Shown in pieces: positions 1 to 7,510 of a DNA stretch of 64,000 nt. The position numbers and the translations under genes were made by a program. The DNA is from Streptomyces durocortorensis. Lineage in GTDB: Bacteria > Actinomycetota > Actinomycetes > Streptomycetales > Streptomycetaceae. The stretch spans positions 1,364,001 to 1,428,000 of the forward strand of contig NZ_CP134500.1 in NCBI RefSeq assembly GCF_031760065.1, written 5' to 3'. The number at the start of each line of letters is the position of its first letter. Positions within the stretch are counted from its first letter, which is position 1. Under the pieces are notes generated by a model that saw only the letters and a list, made by a program, of their open reading frames with translations, made no database searches and was not told the DNA's origin.

Positions 1-74
1 GAGTTCAGGGGCCAAGCGGCTGGTTGTTCACCTTTGCTTGGACGGGAGAGCCACCAAGGGAAGAAGGGTGTACC

Positions 75-281
75 TCATGAAGTCCCCTTCATTCGAACGC
101 AGTTGTGGCACTCGTCCGAGCGGAACGGCGACGGAGGGTGGATCGGTCCGGGCGGGCGAACGACGCCGCTCTGTACGTCCAGCGCACCCCCGCACGGCGT
201 CCACCATCCTTCGGGGCTGCTCGCGTACGCCGTGCCCGTAAAGAGGTCCACAGCGGGCTTCTCGGCCGTCTCAATGGTCAT
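75..281 (-). CDS. small conserved element-borne protein
   Basis: Unrecognised 68-residue protein starting MTIETAEKPAVDLFTGTAYA and ending with a C-x-x-C pair (ECHNC). Its ATG overlaps the TGA of the upstream gene by 4 bp (ATGA), which is typical of translational coupling. The coding-like composition and the coupling make it more credible than the overlapping frames on the other strand. No function can be assigned. It forms a two-gene operon with the 278-604 gene, divergent from the TPR regulator. Downstream of its stop, bases 1-74 hold only a 16-codon open frame and nothing I can support. Confidence 0.55.
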   Translation of the reverse strand: MTIETAEKPAVDLFTGTAYASSPEGWWTPCGGALDVQSGVVRPPGPIHPPSPFRSDECHNCVRMKGTS

Positions 282-604
282 CGACGCCCCCAGCGGGCAC
301 GCTCGTTCTCCGACGCAACCAAGGGGCGAAGGCGCTGCATGGTCGGGCTCTGCGAACGGTCATCGCTGGCCGTCTCGACCGTTTCCGCCATGTCCGGGCA
401 CTGCGAGGAACCACACGTGCACCGGGGCCACAGGAGCGCCGACCGGACGGGCGGCTCACCACGTTCGGGGAAGTCCTGACGGGGCACCATGCCTGCCCTG
501 GTCTCCCAGCGCTCGCGTTGCCGTTCGACCTGGCCACCCGGGGGCACTGCGAGCCGGCGGGGAGCGAGCGGGCTCCCTTCAGCGCCGCTGTGCTCTTGTT
601 CCAT
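278..604 (-). CDS. small Cys-containing element protein
   Basis: 108-residue protein of unknown function. The start at 604 is well supported: a strong AAGGAGG site sits 9 bases upstream of the ATG on the minus strand. The centre holds a Cys cluster (CTCGSSQCPD) that could bind metal. It is the first gene of the operon and overlaps the next gene by 4 bp. Small Cys-rich proteins divergent from TPR/HTH regulators are common in Streptomyces mobile elements, but I recognise no named family. Confidence 0.55.
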   Translation of the reverse strand: MEQEHSGAEGSPLAPRRLAVPPGGQVERQRERWETRAGMVPRQDFPERGEPPVRSALLWPRCTCGSSQCPDMAETVETASDDRSQSPTMQRLRPLVASENERARWGRR

Positions 605-746
605 GTCCGAGCCCTCCTTGCGGTGTCATCCCTTGCGGTGGTCGGCGCTCGCACTAGGCAACCGTCTGACCACGCACAGCGGTACCGTTGGGGAGAGGGC
701 AGGAGTTAAGAGCGTTAAGCAGTCAGAGCACGGGAGTTGGGGACCA
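605..746. promoter_or_regulatory. divergent promoter region
   Basis: This 142-bp gap separates the minus-strand operon (start 604) from the plus-strand regulator (start 747) and must hold both promoters. Near the regulator a hexamer GTTAAG occurs twice 10 bp apart (AGTTAAGAGCGTTAAGCAGT), as in a -10/operator zone or a binding site for the adjacent regulator. Exact boxes cannot be fixed. Confidence 0.4.
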
Positions 747-2090
747 GTGACGACACGGCAGCCGAACGCCGGACTTGAGCGGCTGTACCGCGAGAGCGGG
801 TGGACCCTGCGGCAGTTCGCCCAAGAGGTCAACCGCATCGGGACCGAACGCGGAACCCCCCTGAAGTACCAACAGCCGTCCGTTCACCAGTGGTTAAGCG
901 GCCACCTGCCGAAGGAAGCTGTTCGGCCGCTGATCCTGGAAGCACTCGCCCGGAGACTGCTCCGTCCCATCACCCACACCGAGGCGGGATTCCCGGCACC
1001 CCCGGAAGAGTCGAACAGCAACCCGACTACCGTGGAGGGGCTGGTAGACCTCGGGAGGCAAGACATGGACCCGTCACGCCGTAGCGTCCTGAGTGCGGGA
1101 CTGTTCTCCGTCGCGCTTACCGTTCCCGGCTGGCCGGACGTTGTGGGCCGCATGGAAGCAGCGCAGAAGGGCACCCGGACCCGTATCGGCATGTCCGACG
1201 TGCAAACGGTCTCGGCCATGACAGAACAGCTCTCGTCGATGGACGACCAGTTTGGCGGCCGGACAGCCCGCCCGCTTGCCGCAATCTTCCTGGTGAACAC
1301 GGTTGCCCCGTTCCTGCGGACGGACGGCCCCGAGGACGTACGCAAAGCGATGACGTCTGCGGCTTCCGATCTCTGCTACCTCACCGGGTACATGGCCGTT
1401 GACGAGGGGTTGCACGGGCTCGCACAGCGCTACTACCTGAAAGCGCTAGAGCTTGCGGGAGCCTCGGAAGACCACTTGACGTACTGCACCACGCTCCGGG
1501 GCATGAGCGTGCAAGCGGTAGACCTGAATCAAGGGCCGATGGCTATGCGGCTTGCGGATGCTGCGGCGGCTTCCTCCCCCCAGGCTGGTCCTCGGATGCG
1601 TGCCTTCCTCGCTGGCCAGCAGGCACATGCAGCCGCGCAGATCAGGGACCGCCGGTCCGCGCTCATGTACTTGCAGGAAGCCGAAATTGCCATGGAGAAG
1701 GCAGAGTCACGCGGGAAGGTGTTCGGCTCGTATGACCCTGCGTCGCTCAATTACCACACCAGTCAAGTGCGGTTCGAAATGGGCGACGTGAACGGCGCAG
1801 TTGCCGCTATGCAGGAATCGGACCGACTTCGGTACAGCATCTATCGGCGTACACGCGTCAAGGAACGGGCGATCCTCGCCGAGCGCCAACTAGCCGTGGG
1901 CCATCTCGAAGCCGCGTGCCAGACATGGGGGCTGGCGCTGGACGATTACCCCCTGGTCAACTCGGGGCGCATTGACAAGCGGATGACGGGCATGTTCAAC
2001 CTCATTCGCCCCCACGCCAGGAACCATGACGCCCAAGCCCTCTATCAGCGTGCACGCGAGACCGTTCGGCCCGAACTAGTCCCGGCATAG
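747..2090 (+). CDS. HTH/TPR-type transcriptional regulator
   Basis: 447 residues from a GTG at 747 that follows a purine-rich GGAGTTGGGGA stretch; the open frame extends to 489 but that part looks non-coding. Residues about 1-60 read as a helix-turn-helix (WTLRQFAQEVNRI...QQPSVHQWLSGHLP). After a linker with a DPSRRSVLSAG motif, residues about 150-440 form alpha-helical repeats of TPR type (HGLAQRYYLKALELA, RRSALMYLQEAEIAME). Proteins of this layout regulate mobile-element and development genes in Streptomyces. The divergent small-gene operon is its likely target. Terminated by the hairpin at 2096-2133. Confidence 0.7.
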   Translation: MTTRQPNAGLERLYRESGWTLRQFAQEVNRIGTERGTPLKYQQPSVHQWLSGHLPKEAVRPLILEALARRLLRPITHTEAGFPAPPEESNSNPTTVEGLVDLGRQDMDPSRRSVLSAGLFSVALTVPGWPDVVGRMEAAQKGTRTRIGMSDVQTVSAMTEQLSSMDDQFGGRTARPLAAIFLVNTVAPFLRTDGPEDVRKAMTSAASDLCYLTGYMAVDEGLHGLAQRYYLKALELAGASEDHLTYCTTLRGMSVQAVDLNQGPMAMRLADAAAASSPQAGPRMRAFLAGQQAHAAAQIRDRRSALMYLQEAEIAMEKAESRGKVFGSYDPASLNYHTSQVRFEMGDVNGAVAAMQESDRLRYSIYRRTRVKERAILAERQLAVGHLEAACQTWGLALDDYPLVNSGRIDKRMTGMFNLIRPHARNHDAQALYQRARETVRPELVPA

Positions 2091-2095
2091 CAAAA

Positions 2096-2133
2096 GCCCC
2101 GCCGTGCCCCCTGTGAAAGGAGCACGGCGGGGC
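2096..2133 (+). terminator. hairpin terminator after the regulator gene
   Basis: Perfect 12-bp inverted repeat GCCCCGCCGTGC / GCACGGCGGGGC with a 14-base loop, starting 5 bases after the regulator stop. No T-run, as usual in Streptomyces. Confidence 0.75.
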
Positions 2134-2281
2134 ACTGTTAACGCGGCCTGAATCTGGGGCTTGGGTTTCTGCCCGGGAATTTCCGCGCTATGGCACCTCC
2201 ACCGAAACGGCCCAATGAGCCATGCGAGTTTTTTGCCTCCCTGCCGCTCAATCTCGGGAGGAGAGGGGAGTACCCCCCTGG

Positions 2282-2770
2282 TCAGAACGGCGGGCGTTCG
2301 TTCGCCTCGCGCCGTGACCGTGCTTCGGCAGCAAATCCGCCCGGCTGATTGCGCGCGGTCTCTCGGTTGTGGCTCGCGACGCACAACGGACGAATATGCT
2401 TCGCAGCGTCAGGATTCGATGCACCCCGGGCTATCAACTCGCGTCGGCTCAAGGGGAAATGGTCGGCGACGTTCGCCGACTGCCCGCAGAGCACACACCA
2501 CGGATTCGCGTACAGGTATGCGCGCCTGATGCGCTGCCAACGGGTTGTGTAGACGGCTCCGCCACGCGACGCACGGTCCGCGTTCGCTTCCCTGGTGTGC
2601 TTCGGGCAGCGACCACCACGGGCGGTCAGCTCGGGGCACCCGGGGATAGAGCACGGGGGGGGCGGGGCCTGCGGGGCATGGGGGATCACCTCCGAGTGAA
2701 AGGGGTGTTCTGGCAACTCCTGTGATGAACACGGGGGTGGGTACGTCATGGGCGGATGGTCACGCAACAT
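2282..2770 (-). CDS. HNH endonuclease, possibly frame-damaged 5' end
   Basis: Phage-type HNH nuclease of 162 residues in the open frame. Visible parts are the N-terminal Cys pair (CSIPGCPEL, CPKHT), a helix with YTTRWQRIRRAYL, the CVLC knuckle, VADHFPLSR, and a C-terminal RPLCVASHNRET where the usual C-x-x-C-H reads C-x-x-S-H. Such genes normally sit next to a phage terminase and nick DNA. A strong GGAGG (2689-2693) precedes an ATG at 2679 in another frame, and an 8-G tract (2655-2662) lies between that ATG and the conserved domain. One extra C in the gene would join them, so the true 5' end may be frame-shifted. No RBS this good precedes the in-frame starts. The 2134-2281 stretch downstream holds no gene I can support. 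Confidence 0.6.
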   Translation of the reverse strand: MLRDHPPMTYPPPCSSQELPEHPFHSEVIPHAPQAPPPPCSIPGCPELTARGGRCPKHTREANADRASRGGAVYTTRWQRIRRAYLYANPWCVLCGQSANVADHFPLSRRELIARGASNPDAAKHIRPLCVASHNRETARNQPGGFAAEARSRREANERPPF

Positions 2771-3005
2771 GTGCTCTCATCCGGCGCGATGCCGGAAGGG
2801 TCCGCAGCACGGAACGGGAATACCCCAGGTGAGCGAAGCGCGGCTATGCCAACTCGCATGGAATACCGGGGAATCCCTGGTAACCCGCCCGAGAGGCTTG
2901 GACACTTACGTCTGTCCAACTCACGCGGGTAGCGCACCCTCGGAGGCCCGCGCTGCCATGGTCCTGCGAACCTTTCCAAACCAGTTGGAAACCCGCCTCT
3001 CCTAG
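2748..3005 (+). CDS. doubtful small ORF with Cys/His residues
   Basis: 85-codon frame with a G-rich GGGGGTGGG ahead of its ATG. It contains spaced Cys residues (CSHPARC ... YVCPTHAG), which hints at a small zinc-binding protein, but it overlaps the 5' end of the HNH frame on the other strand and I recognise no family. Offered as a weak candidate only. Confidence 0.2.
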   Translation: MGGWSRNMCSHPARCRKGPQHGTGIPQVSEARLCQLAWNTGESLVTRPRGLDTYVCPTHAGSAPSEARAAMVLRTFPNQLETRLS

Positions 3006-3118
3006 CACGCCCGCTGTCCACTAGAGGAGTTTGGCGACAGCGGACCTGTAGCGCACCGCCACCGTGCGGTGCTCCCATCGGCGGACACCGGCACCAGACC
3101 ACCAACGCGGAAGGCACC

Positions 3119-3265
3119 ATGACGCACCAAACCAAGCCCAGCCCTGCGTTCGAACTCCGATGCGGTGGACTCCACTTGACCATTCAGCGCGTCCCCGGAT
3201 GGCTGGTGGCAACGCTCGCCACGGCGACAGGCAGCGGGCTCGCCGCGTGGCTCACGTCGCGGTGA
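3119..3265 (+). CDS. 48-residue membrane-like small protein
   Basis: Short ORF (MTHQTKPSPAFELRCGGLHL ...) with a good GGAAGG site 5 bases before the ATG. It ends with one hydrophobic helix (WLVATLATATGSGLAAWL) followed by TSR, so it is probably a single-span membrane peptide. Tiny proteins of this shape occur in Streptomyces integrative elements, but the function is unknown. A 128-bp gap to the next gene follows. Confidence 0.55.
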   Translation: MTHQTKPSPAFELRCGGLHLTIQRVPGWLVATLATATGSGLAAWLTSR

Positions 3266-3393
3266 GACGCCCCGGGTCATCTTGGCGCGCCTAGGGTAGA
3301 TCGCGGGGACGGGGTCTGCGGAGGATGGGGGCTAACCTCCGGCTGAGGCTTCAGCTGCTGTGACTCGACGCCTCGCCTGTCGTTTCCCACGGC

Positions 3394-3738
3394 ATGAACA
3401 GACCGCGGACCACAACAGTCCTCACCCTCACCGCAGCAGCTATCGGGGCGGCGCTCGCCACCGGCTCACCCGCGTACGCAGGGGGGGTCGGTGATCTCCT
3501 GTCACCTGCATTCGGCGCAAGCTGTGCCAACCTGCGCAACGGAACAGCAGCCGGAGGCGAGACGAGTCACGGCAGCGGAACCCTCGGTGGGAACGTTGGG
3601 CGCTTTCCGCTGGGCAGCGCGCTTAACCAATGCGGGGGCGCCGATCTTCCGTCGGTCGGCGACCCAAATGCCGCCTCAGGGTCCACTGGCAGAGGAGTTG
3701 TGGTTACCGTCTTGGACGATGGGCTCGAATGGACCTAG
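3394..3738 (+). CDS. small secreted protein, unknown function
   Basis: 114 residues with a clear Sec signal peptide: MNRPR, a hydrophobic stretch TVLTLTAAAIGAALATG, and a cleavage site at AYA-GG (about residue 29). The mature part (GVGDLLSPAFGASC ... GSALNQCGGADLPS) has two cysteines that could form a disulfide. From about residue 95 the sequence loses this character and runs into the frame of an HNH remnant on the other strand, so the C-terminus may be an aberrant extension. No RBS is obvious before the ATG. It is not a chaplin; the family is not recognised. Confidence 0.5.
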   Translation: MNRPRTTTVLTLTAAAIGAALATGSPAYAGGVGDLLSPAFGASCANLRNGTAAGGETSHGSGTLGGNVGRFPLGSALNQCGGADLPSVGDPNAASGSTGRGVVVTVLDDGLEWT

Positions 3739-3922
3739 TCCCTGGCTGAAGTCCGCACTCCGTACGGATCTTGAGCTGGTGGCAGTCGTAGCACAGCACT
3801 TGGACGTTCGAGTCCACGTCTTCACCGCCGAGGGACAGCAGACGCGTCCACCCCGTCCGCGGGGAAGTCACCCAAGCACCAGTCGCACCAGGCCGAGCCC
3901 CGCCTTTCCGATGAGCTGGCAA
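3704..3922 (-). pseudogene. HNH endonuclease remnant
   Basis: Only the second half of an HNH domain is readable in this frame: SLGGEDVDSNVQVLCYDCHQ, with the C-x-x-C-H knuckle followed by LK. The first zinc knuckle and the D-H motif are missing here. A shifted frame just upstream reads CQLIGK, reminiscent of a lost CxxC knuckle. Start would be TTG at 3922. Best read as a frame-damaged relic of a second nuclease gene in the element. Confidence 0.4.
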
Positions 3923-3939
3923 GACGGGGACGCGCGGAC

Positions 3940-4176
3940 CTAGATCGCGGCATGGGGGCCCTTCGGCGGGATCACCGGGGGATCAATCGGAGTTCCGTCT
4001 GGGTGGCGGGGTGTGAGGTCGATAGCTGTGAGCTGGCCAGCGTGCCGAATTCGGTGAACTCCTCTCGGCATCACAGTCTCTGCCGCCATGGCCGTGTCGG
4101 ACCATGCGGGCTGCCCATCCGCATCGCGGGGGGAAGTACGGGTAATCCCCATCTGGCCCCGGGTCGAGTGCGTCAA
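3940..4176 (-). CDS. small hypothetical protein, last of element operon
   Basis: 78 residues, rich in His, Arg, Thr and Pro, ending DGTPIDPPVIPPKGPHAAI. It would start at TTG (4176), 12 bases after an AAGGAG that overlaps the end of the upstream coiled-coil gene. An overlapping frame starting ATG at 4189 is shorter and looks less coding-like. Its position right behind the 4186-4686 gene suggests translational coupling. Function unknown. Confidence 0.4.
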   Translation of the reverse strand: MTHSTRGQMGITRTSPRDADGQPAWSDTAMAAETVMPRGVHRIRHAGQLTAIDLTPRHPDGTPIDPPVIPPKGPHAAI

Positions 4177-4185
4177 CCGCCATCA

Positions 4186-4686
4186 TCACTCCTTCTTGCC
4201 CAGAAACTCATCCCGAGCCTTCCGCAGCTCGTCGGCGAACTCGGCGGCCTTCTCCGCAGCCTTCTTTTCGGCGTAGCTCTCAATGTCAGTGAGAATGGCC
4301 ACCGGGTAGTAACGCTGTTCGGGAACGGTCACGACTTCCTGCAATGCCCGCTGTGCTCGCTGCGCCTCATCGAGAACATGCCTGCGCTTGTGGCGGGCCG
4401 ACCGGTATTCGACGTAGGCAGCGAACCAAGGTTCCTCGGCCAGCAGTTCATAGAACCGGGCACGGGAATCTTCCCCGGAATTTGCGACTTCCGTCGCTCG
4501 CCCCGACCCGTTGTGGGCAAATTCGCGGTCGTATATCTCTCCGCGCTCGGCCCTACGGGCCGCTTCGGCTTCCTGCGCTGCTTCCAATGCGGCCTGTGCG
4601 TCAGCGAGCGGGGCAGACAGCTTTTCCGCCTGATCCTGGAGCTTGTCGACTCGTTCCGTTGCCTTCTGGATTTCGTTGGTGGTCAT
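4186..4686 (-). CDS. coiled-coil phage-like protein
   Basis: 166 residues, strongly helical and charged. Two segments (about 8-50, EIQKATERVDKLQDQAEKL..., and about 100-166, RRHVLDEAQRAQRAL ... FADELRKARDEFLGKKE) look like coiled coils. The ATG at 4686 lies one base after the TGA of the upstream gene and 11 bases after a GAAGGG site; an alternative GTG sits at 4698. Similar short coiled-coil proteins occur in actinophage and mobile-element gene runs. No enzymatic motif seen. Confidence 0.5.
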   Translation of the reverse strand: MTTNEIQKATERVDKLQDQAEKLSAPLADAQAALEAAQEAEAARRAERGEIYDREFAHNGSGRATEVANSGEDSRARFYELLAEEPWFAAYVEYRSARHKRRHVLDEAQRAQRALQEVVTVPEQRYYPVAILTDIESYAEKKAAEKAAEFADELRKARDEFLGKKE

Positions 4687-4687
4687 A

Positions 4688-4924
4688 TCAGTTGGCACCC
4701 TTCGTCACGTCGCGGCCATGCTCGGCTGCAATCTTCTTGTCGTTCTCGTAGTAGCCAAGGCTCATCCGGATGGAAGTGCCGAGCGTTTCGAACACTTCGG
4801 GGCGCGAGTCGCGCAGTGCGGCGAGTTCTTCCATGCGCTCATCCCGCTTGAATGCGTCGGCGCGGATCTGTCCCTTGTTGCGCTCCCCGTCCAGGAACGC
4901 GGCACGGTTGAGATATTCGTTCAC
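4688..4924 (-). CDS. small hypothetical protein
   Basis: 78 residues starting MNEYLNRAAFLDGERNKGQI (GTG start at 4924 with GAAGGAAAG 5 bases upstream). Predominantly helical and charged, no Cys. Its stop abuts the start of the coiled-coil gene, so the two are probably translated together. Unknown function. Confidence 0.5.
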   Translation of the reverse strand: MNEYLNRAAFLDGERNKGQIRADAFKRDERMEELAALRDSRPEVFETLGTSIRMSLGYYENDKKIAAEHGRDVTKGAN

Positions 4925-5020
4925 GGTCTTTCCTTCATTGTGTTCGGGCTTGAAAAGCCCCTGTGTATGGCACGTCAGGGGTTCGTGAGTGAATCTCTGG
5001 AGTTGTGGGCGTTCCTGCCC

Positions 5021-5327
5021 CTATGCGGGGGCCCTTTCCGGGGTTCCGATCAGCGCACGCGCGGCCATCTGCGTCGCCTGGTACGTATCCGTTCGACAGT
5101 CCGCCGAGCAGTACAGCGGGCGACGACCCCGCCCGACGTAGTGCAGTTCGTTGGAGCAATTCGGGTGGGCACAGATGCCGGGCCCCGTGTCCTCGGCTCG
5201 CTGCCGCGTCGGCGATGAAAGCGAGTGTCGTACGCGCGGCGGCCTGGTCGCCGTTCACGGCGTCCTGTGCGGCGTTCTCAGCGCGTCGCAGCAGCGTGCA
5301 GACCTCTATGTGTCGTGTGGTGTCCAT
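5021..5327 (-). pseudogene. zinc-ribbon protein gene with internal frameshift
   Basis: From the ATG at 5327 the first frame gives a helical N-terminus (MDTTRHIEVCTLLRRAENAA ... ADAAASR, about 45 codons). The +1 frame then continues with a clean zinc ribbon: ICAHPNCSNELHY, then RRPLYCSADCRTD, ending ALIGTPERAPA and a TAG at 5021-5023. The second frame has a TGA upstream and no ATG, GTG or TTG before the ribbon, so it cannot start on its own; the two parts need one base skipped near 5190. Either a recent frameshift or, less likely, programmed +1 frameshifting at C-CGA-G. Without the shift the first frame runs on to 4935 with unlikely composition. Confidence 0.5.
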
Positions 5328-5451
5328 CGTTCCTCACTGGTGCAAGGAGAGAGCCGTACAAGCCCTCTCAGCGGCTAAGGGGAAGCCGGGGTTGCCCGCG
5401 CTCCCGGCGTCGCTGGTCGGCGAGTGCGGGCCGCTTCCTGGTTCGCGGGTA

Positions 5452-5473
5452 GTAGGGACCAAGGAATTCCCGC
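5452..5473. repeat. 22-bp direct repeat, copy A
   Basis: GTAGGGACCAAGGAATTCCC followed by GC, identical to 7431-7452. It lies about 125 bp upstream of the minus-strand zinc-ribbon gene in a 356-bp gap (5328-5683). Apart from this repeat and the palindrome at 5522-5540 I see nothing in that gap. Confidence 0.8.
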
Positions 5474-5521
5474 AAAACGGACTTCACAGCGGTCATCGAC
5501 GGGTGGGCGAAGACCAGCGAA

Positions 5522-5540
5522 GGTGTCGAAGTTCGACACC
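5522..5540. promoter_or_regulatory. 19-bp perfect palindrome, operator-like
   Basis: GGTGTCGAAGTTCGACACC: 9-bp arms around one central base. It lies between the integrase stop and copy A of the 22-bp repeat, upstream of the minus-strand small-gene run. The short loop excludes a terminator hairpin, so a dimeric repressor site is the most natural reading. Confidence 0.45.
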
Positions 5541-5683
5541 CTCAACACCTTTTCGCCTCTCGCTGTAGAGCGGCCCCGCCGGTCGGCGCAGCCTCATGCG
5601 TCCGTCTGCGGGCACGTCAGAGCCCCGGCGGGCACACGGGGGCCGTCCGGGGCTCCTGAGAGGCGTAGGGGCGTGCGGTGGGA

Positions 5684-7423
5684 TTACGCGGCCACCAGTT
5701 CGCGGACAGGCTCGACCAGACGCACGCTCGCGCCCGGGGTCGGCTCGTCTCCGCGCGCTTCGGATTCCAGCGCCGCCACGACGTCCGCGAGGGCTTCCGC
5801 TGCGGGGTCCAGCTCACCGCGCATGGTGAAGTCCACGCGCCGTACGTCGAGCTTGCGCCACCCGCCCCGGACACCGCGCCGCACGTCCAGACGAACGCCC
5901 GCTTCAACGAGCATCGCGCGCCGTCCCGCCGTGTCCTTCTCCGCCCACTCGTCCGCGAACGTCCGGCCCGTGCTGGTCACGATCCGTTGCGGCTCGACCT
6001 TTTCGGCAGCCTCCAGCGTGGCAAAGCGGTTGTCGAGCGCGTCCGCACGTCGCTGCCATTCGGCCGCCGCGTGCTTGGACTTCTGACGGCCGCGCTGTTC
6101 CTGGTGCTCGGCGAACTCGGCCACAGTGGCGCGCAACTCGGGCTCCGGGTCGTACCCCGGAATCTCGACAACGTGAGTCGTTTGGACCGGACCGACCACC
6201 CGCAGGAATTCGGCTTCAACGTACTCGTCCACCCAGTCCCCACGGATATGTGCGGCCGCCTCACACTTGATGCCACGGCCATGAGCGTTGCACTTATAGA
6301 CGGGAGTTTGGTTCGCGCTTGCGGACATCTTGTCGCGGTACATCCGTCCGCCACATGAGTCGCAGTGGATCACGCGCAGCAGCAGTGCGTCCGTGTCCTT
6401 GCGTTGCTTGTTGTCGATGCTGCGGGAGTCGAGCACGACCCCGATGCGGTCGAACTCCTCGCGCGTCAGGATCGGGGTTTCGGTCTGCATGATCGGGTTG
6501 CCCTCGGCGTCCCGGACCGGCTTGCCCTTGTGCATCTTCCAGCCGAGCAGCGTCGGGTTGCGCAGCATCCGGGTAATGACAGCGGGAGTCCACTTGAACA
6601 CGTCACGGACGACGTGCGATCCCTTGGCCCCGCCGGTCTTCCTGCCCTTTTCGCGCTCCTTCTTCACGGCCCAGTGATCGCGCGGGCTCGGGATGCTGTC
6701 GGCGTTGAGCCCCACGGCGATAGCCGAGACCGTCGTCCCCTCCAGCAGCTCACGGATGATGCGTTCAATGGCCTTGACTGCATCGGGGTCCGGTACGAGG
6801 GCCCAGCCGATGCCCCCGTGTTCCTTGGGCATGGGGGCGGGCATGTAGCCGTACGGCGGACGACCACCACCACGCCACCGGAGGGGCATTTTCCGGATGG
6901 CAGCCATGGCCCCGGTGACACGGTCGCTGATGCTCTGCGCCTCCACCTGAGCGGCGAAGGCGAACATGGTCATCTGCAATTCCGCCATCGGGTCCAGCGG
7001 ATTGCGGAAGTCAAAGACGAGCTTGCCCCCGCCGATGCCCTCGGCGAACACCAGCACCTTCATGTGCTCGCGGGCCCACTCGGCCAACTTGTGCATGTCC
7101 GCCATGGACCGGATAGCGCGGTCAAAGCGCCACCACACCAGGGCGTCAAAGTCATCGGGCCGCGCGAGCCAACCGCCGAGGGCGGGACGGTCAAAGGGGC
7201 TGATCTTGGAAGCGGAAACGTCAAGGTCTACCGCTTCGCGGAGCTGGTCACCCTCGCCGAAGCTGATGTTGTGCGCGGCTGTTGTTAGGTCGTCGGCCTC
7301 GCGCTGCCGCTCGGGGCTGGTGGTCTCGTCGGTGAGTACGGACAGACGGATACACCGCACGCCCCGAAGGGTCTCGGCGTAGACCGTGCCCGCGAGGGGG
7401 TTCCTGCGTGTGGTCTTTTCCAT
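5684..7423 (-). CDS. large serine recombinase (integrase)
   Basis: 579 residues from ATG 7423. It catalyses attP x attB recombination through a serine-linked intermediate. The N-terminal resolvase domain holds RCIRLSVLTDETTSPERQ with the nucleophile at about Ser28, then DALVWWRFDRAIRSMADMH. The recombinase domain follows (RWRGGGRPPYGYMPAP, WTPAVITRMLRNPTLLGW), then a zinc ribbon (CDSCGGRMY ... YKCNAHGRGIKC) and a coiled-coil C-terminus. Length fits phage-type large serine integrases. An alternative ATG at 7483 (20 residues longer) has a GGAG site at good spacing, but the extra codons would cover copy B of the 22-bp repeat. Its place at the element edge is as expected. Confidence 0.92.
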   Translation of the reverse strand: MEKTTRRNPLAGTVYAETLRGVRCIRLSVLTDETTSPERQREADDLTTAAHNISFGEGDQLREAVDLDVSASKISPFDRPALGGWLARPDDFDALVWWRFDRAIRSMADMHKLAEWAREHMKVLVFAEGIGGGKLVFDFRNPLDPMAELQMTMFAFAAQVEAQSISDRVTGAMAAIRKMPLRWRGGGRPPYGYMPAPMPKEHGGIGWALVPDPDAVKAIERIIRELLEGTTVSAIAVGLNADSIPSPRDHWAVKKEREKGRKTGGAKGSHVVRDVFKWTPAVITRMLRNPTLLGWKMHKGKPVRDAEGNPIMQTETPILTREEFDRIGVVLDSRSIDNKQRKDTDALLLRVIHCDSCGGRMYRDKMSASANQTPVYKCNAHGRGIKCEAAAHIRGDWVDEYVEAEFLRVVGPVQTTHVVEIPGYDPEPELRATVAEFAEHQEQRGRQKSKHAAAEWQRRADALDNRFATLEAAEKVEPQRIVTSTGRTFADEWAEKDTAGRRAMLVEAGVRLDVRRGVRGGWRKLDVRRVDFTMRGELDPAAEALADVVAALESEARGDEPTPGASVRLVEPVRELVAA

Positions 7424-7430
7424 GGGCCCC

Positions 7431-7452
7431 GTAGGGACCAAGGAATTCCCGC
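7431..7452. repeat. 22-bp direct repeat, copy B
   Basis: Same 22 bases as 5452-5473, ending 8 bp upstream of the integrase ATG at 7423. In both copies, read on the minus strand, an AAGTC-G stretch precedes it at nearly the same distance. Position ahead of two transcription units suggests a shared promoter or operator rather than an attachment core. Confidence 0.8.
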
Positions 7453-7483
7453 TACCCGACTTGACCAGGGACGATGCCACCAT

Positions 7484-7510
7484 GCCGACACTCCAGAACC
7501 TCTAGTTCTG
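7484..7510. other. element/chromosome junction (att half)
   Basis: Integrase-linked sequence ends just left of a VOC gene fragment whose frame opens at 7506 after a TAG at 7503-7505. The crossover of the integrase must lie close to this point. The other att site is outside the window, so the core dinucleotide cannot be defined. Confidence 0.5.

Noticed and set aside
1..480. Several overlapping plus-strand frames of 60-200 codons at the left edge
   Set aside because: They lack RBSs and have Arg/Ser/Pro-rich shadow composition; the minus-strand pair 75-281 and 278-604 with SD and ATGA coupling explains the region.
5452..7452. The 22-bp repeats as attL and attR of the integrase
   Set aside because: They would enclose only the integrase gene and miss the VOC gene break at about 7505; serine integrases also need only a 2-bp identical core.
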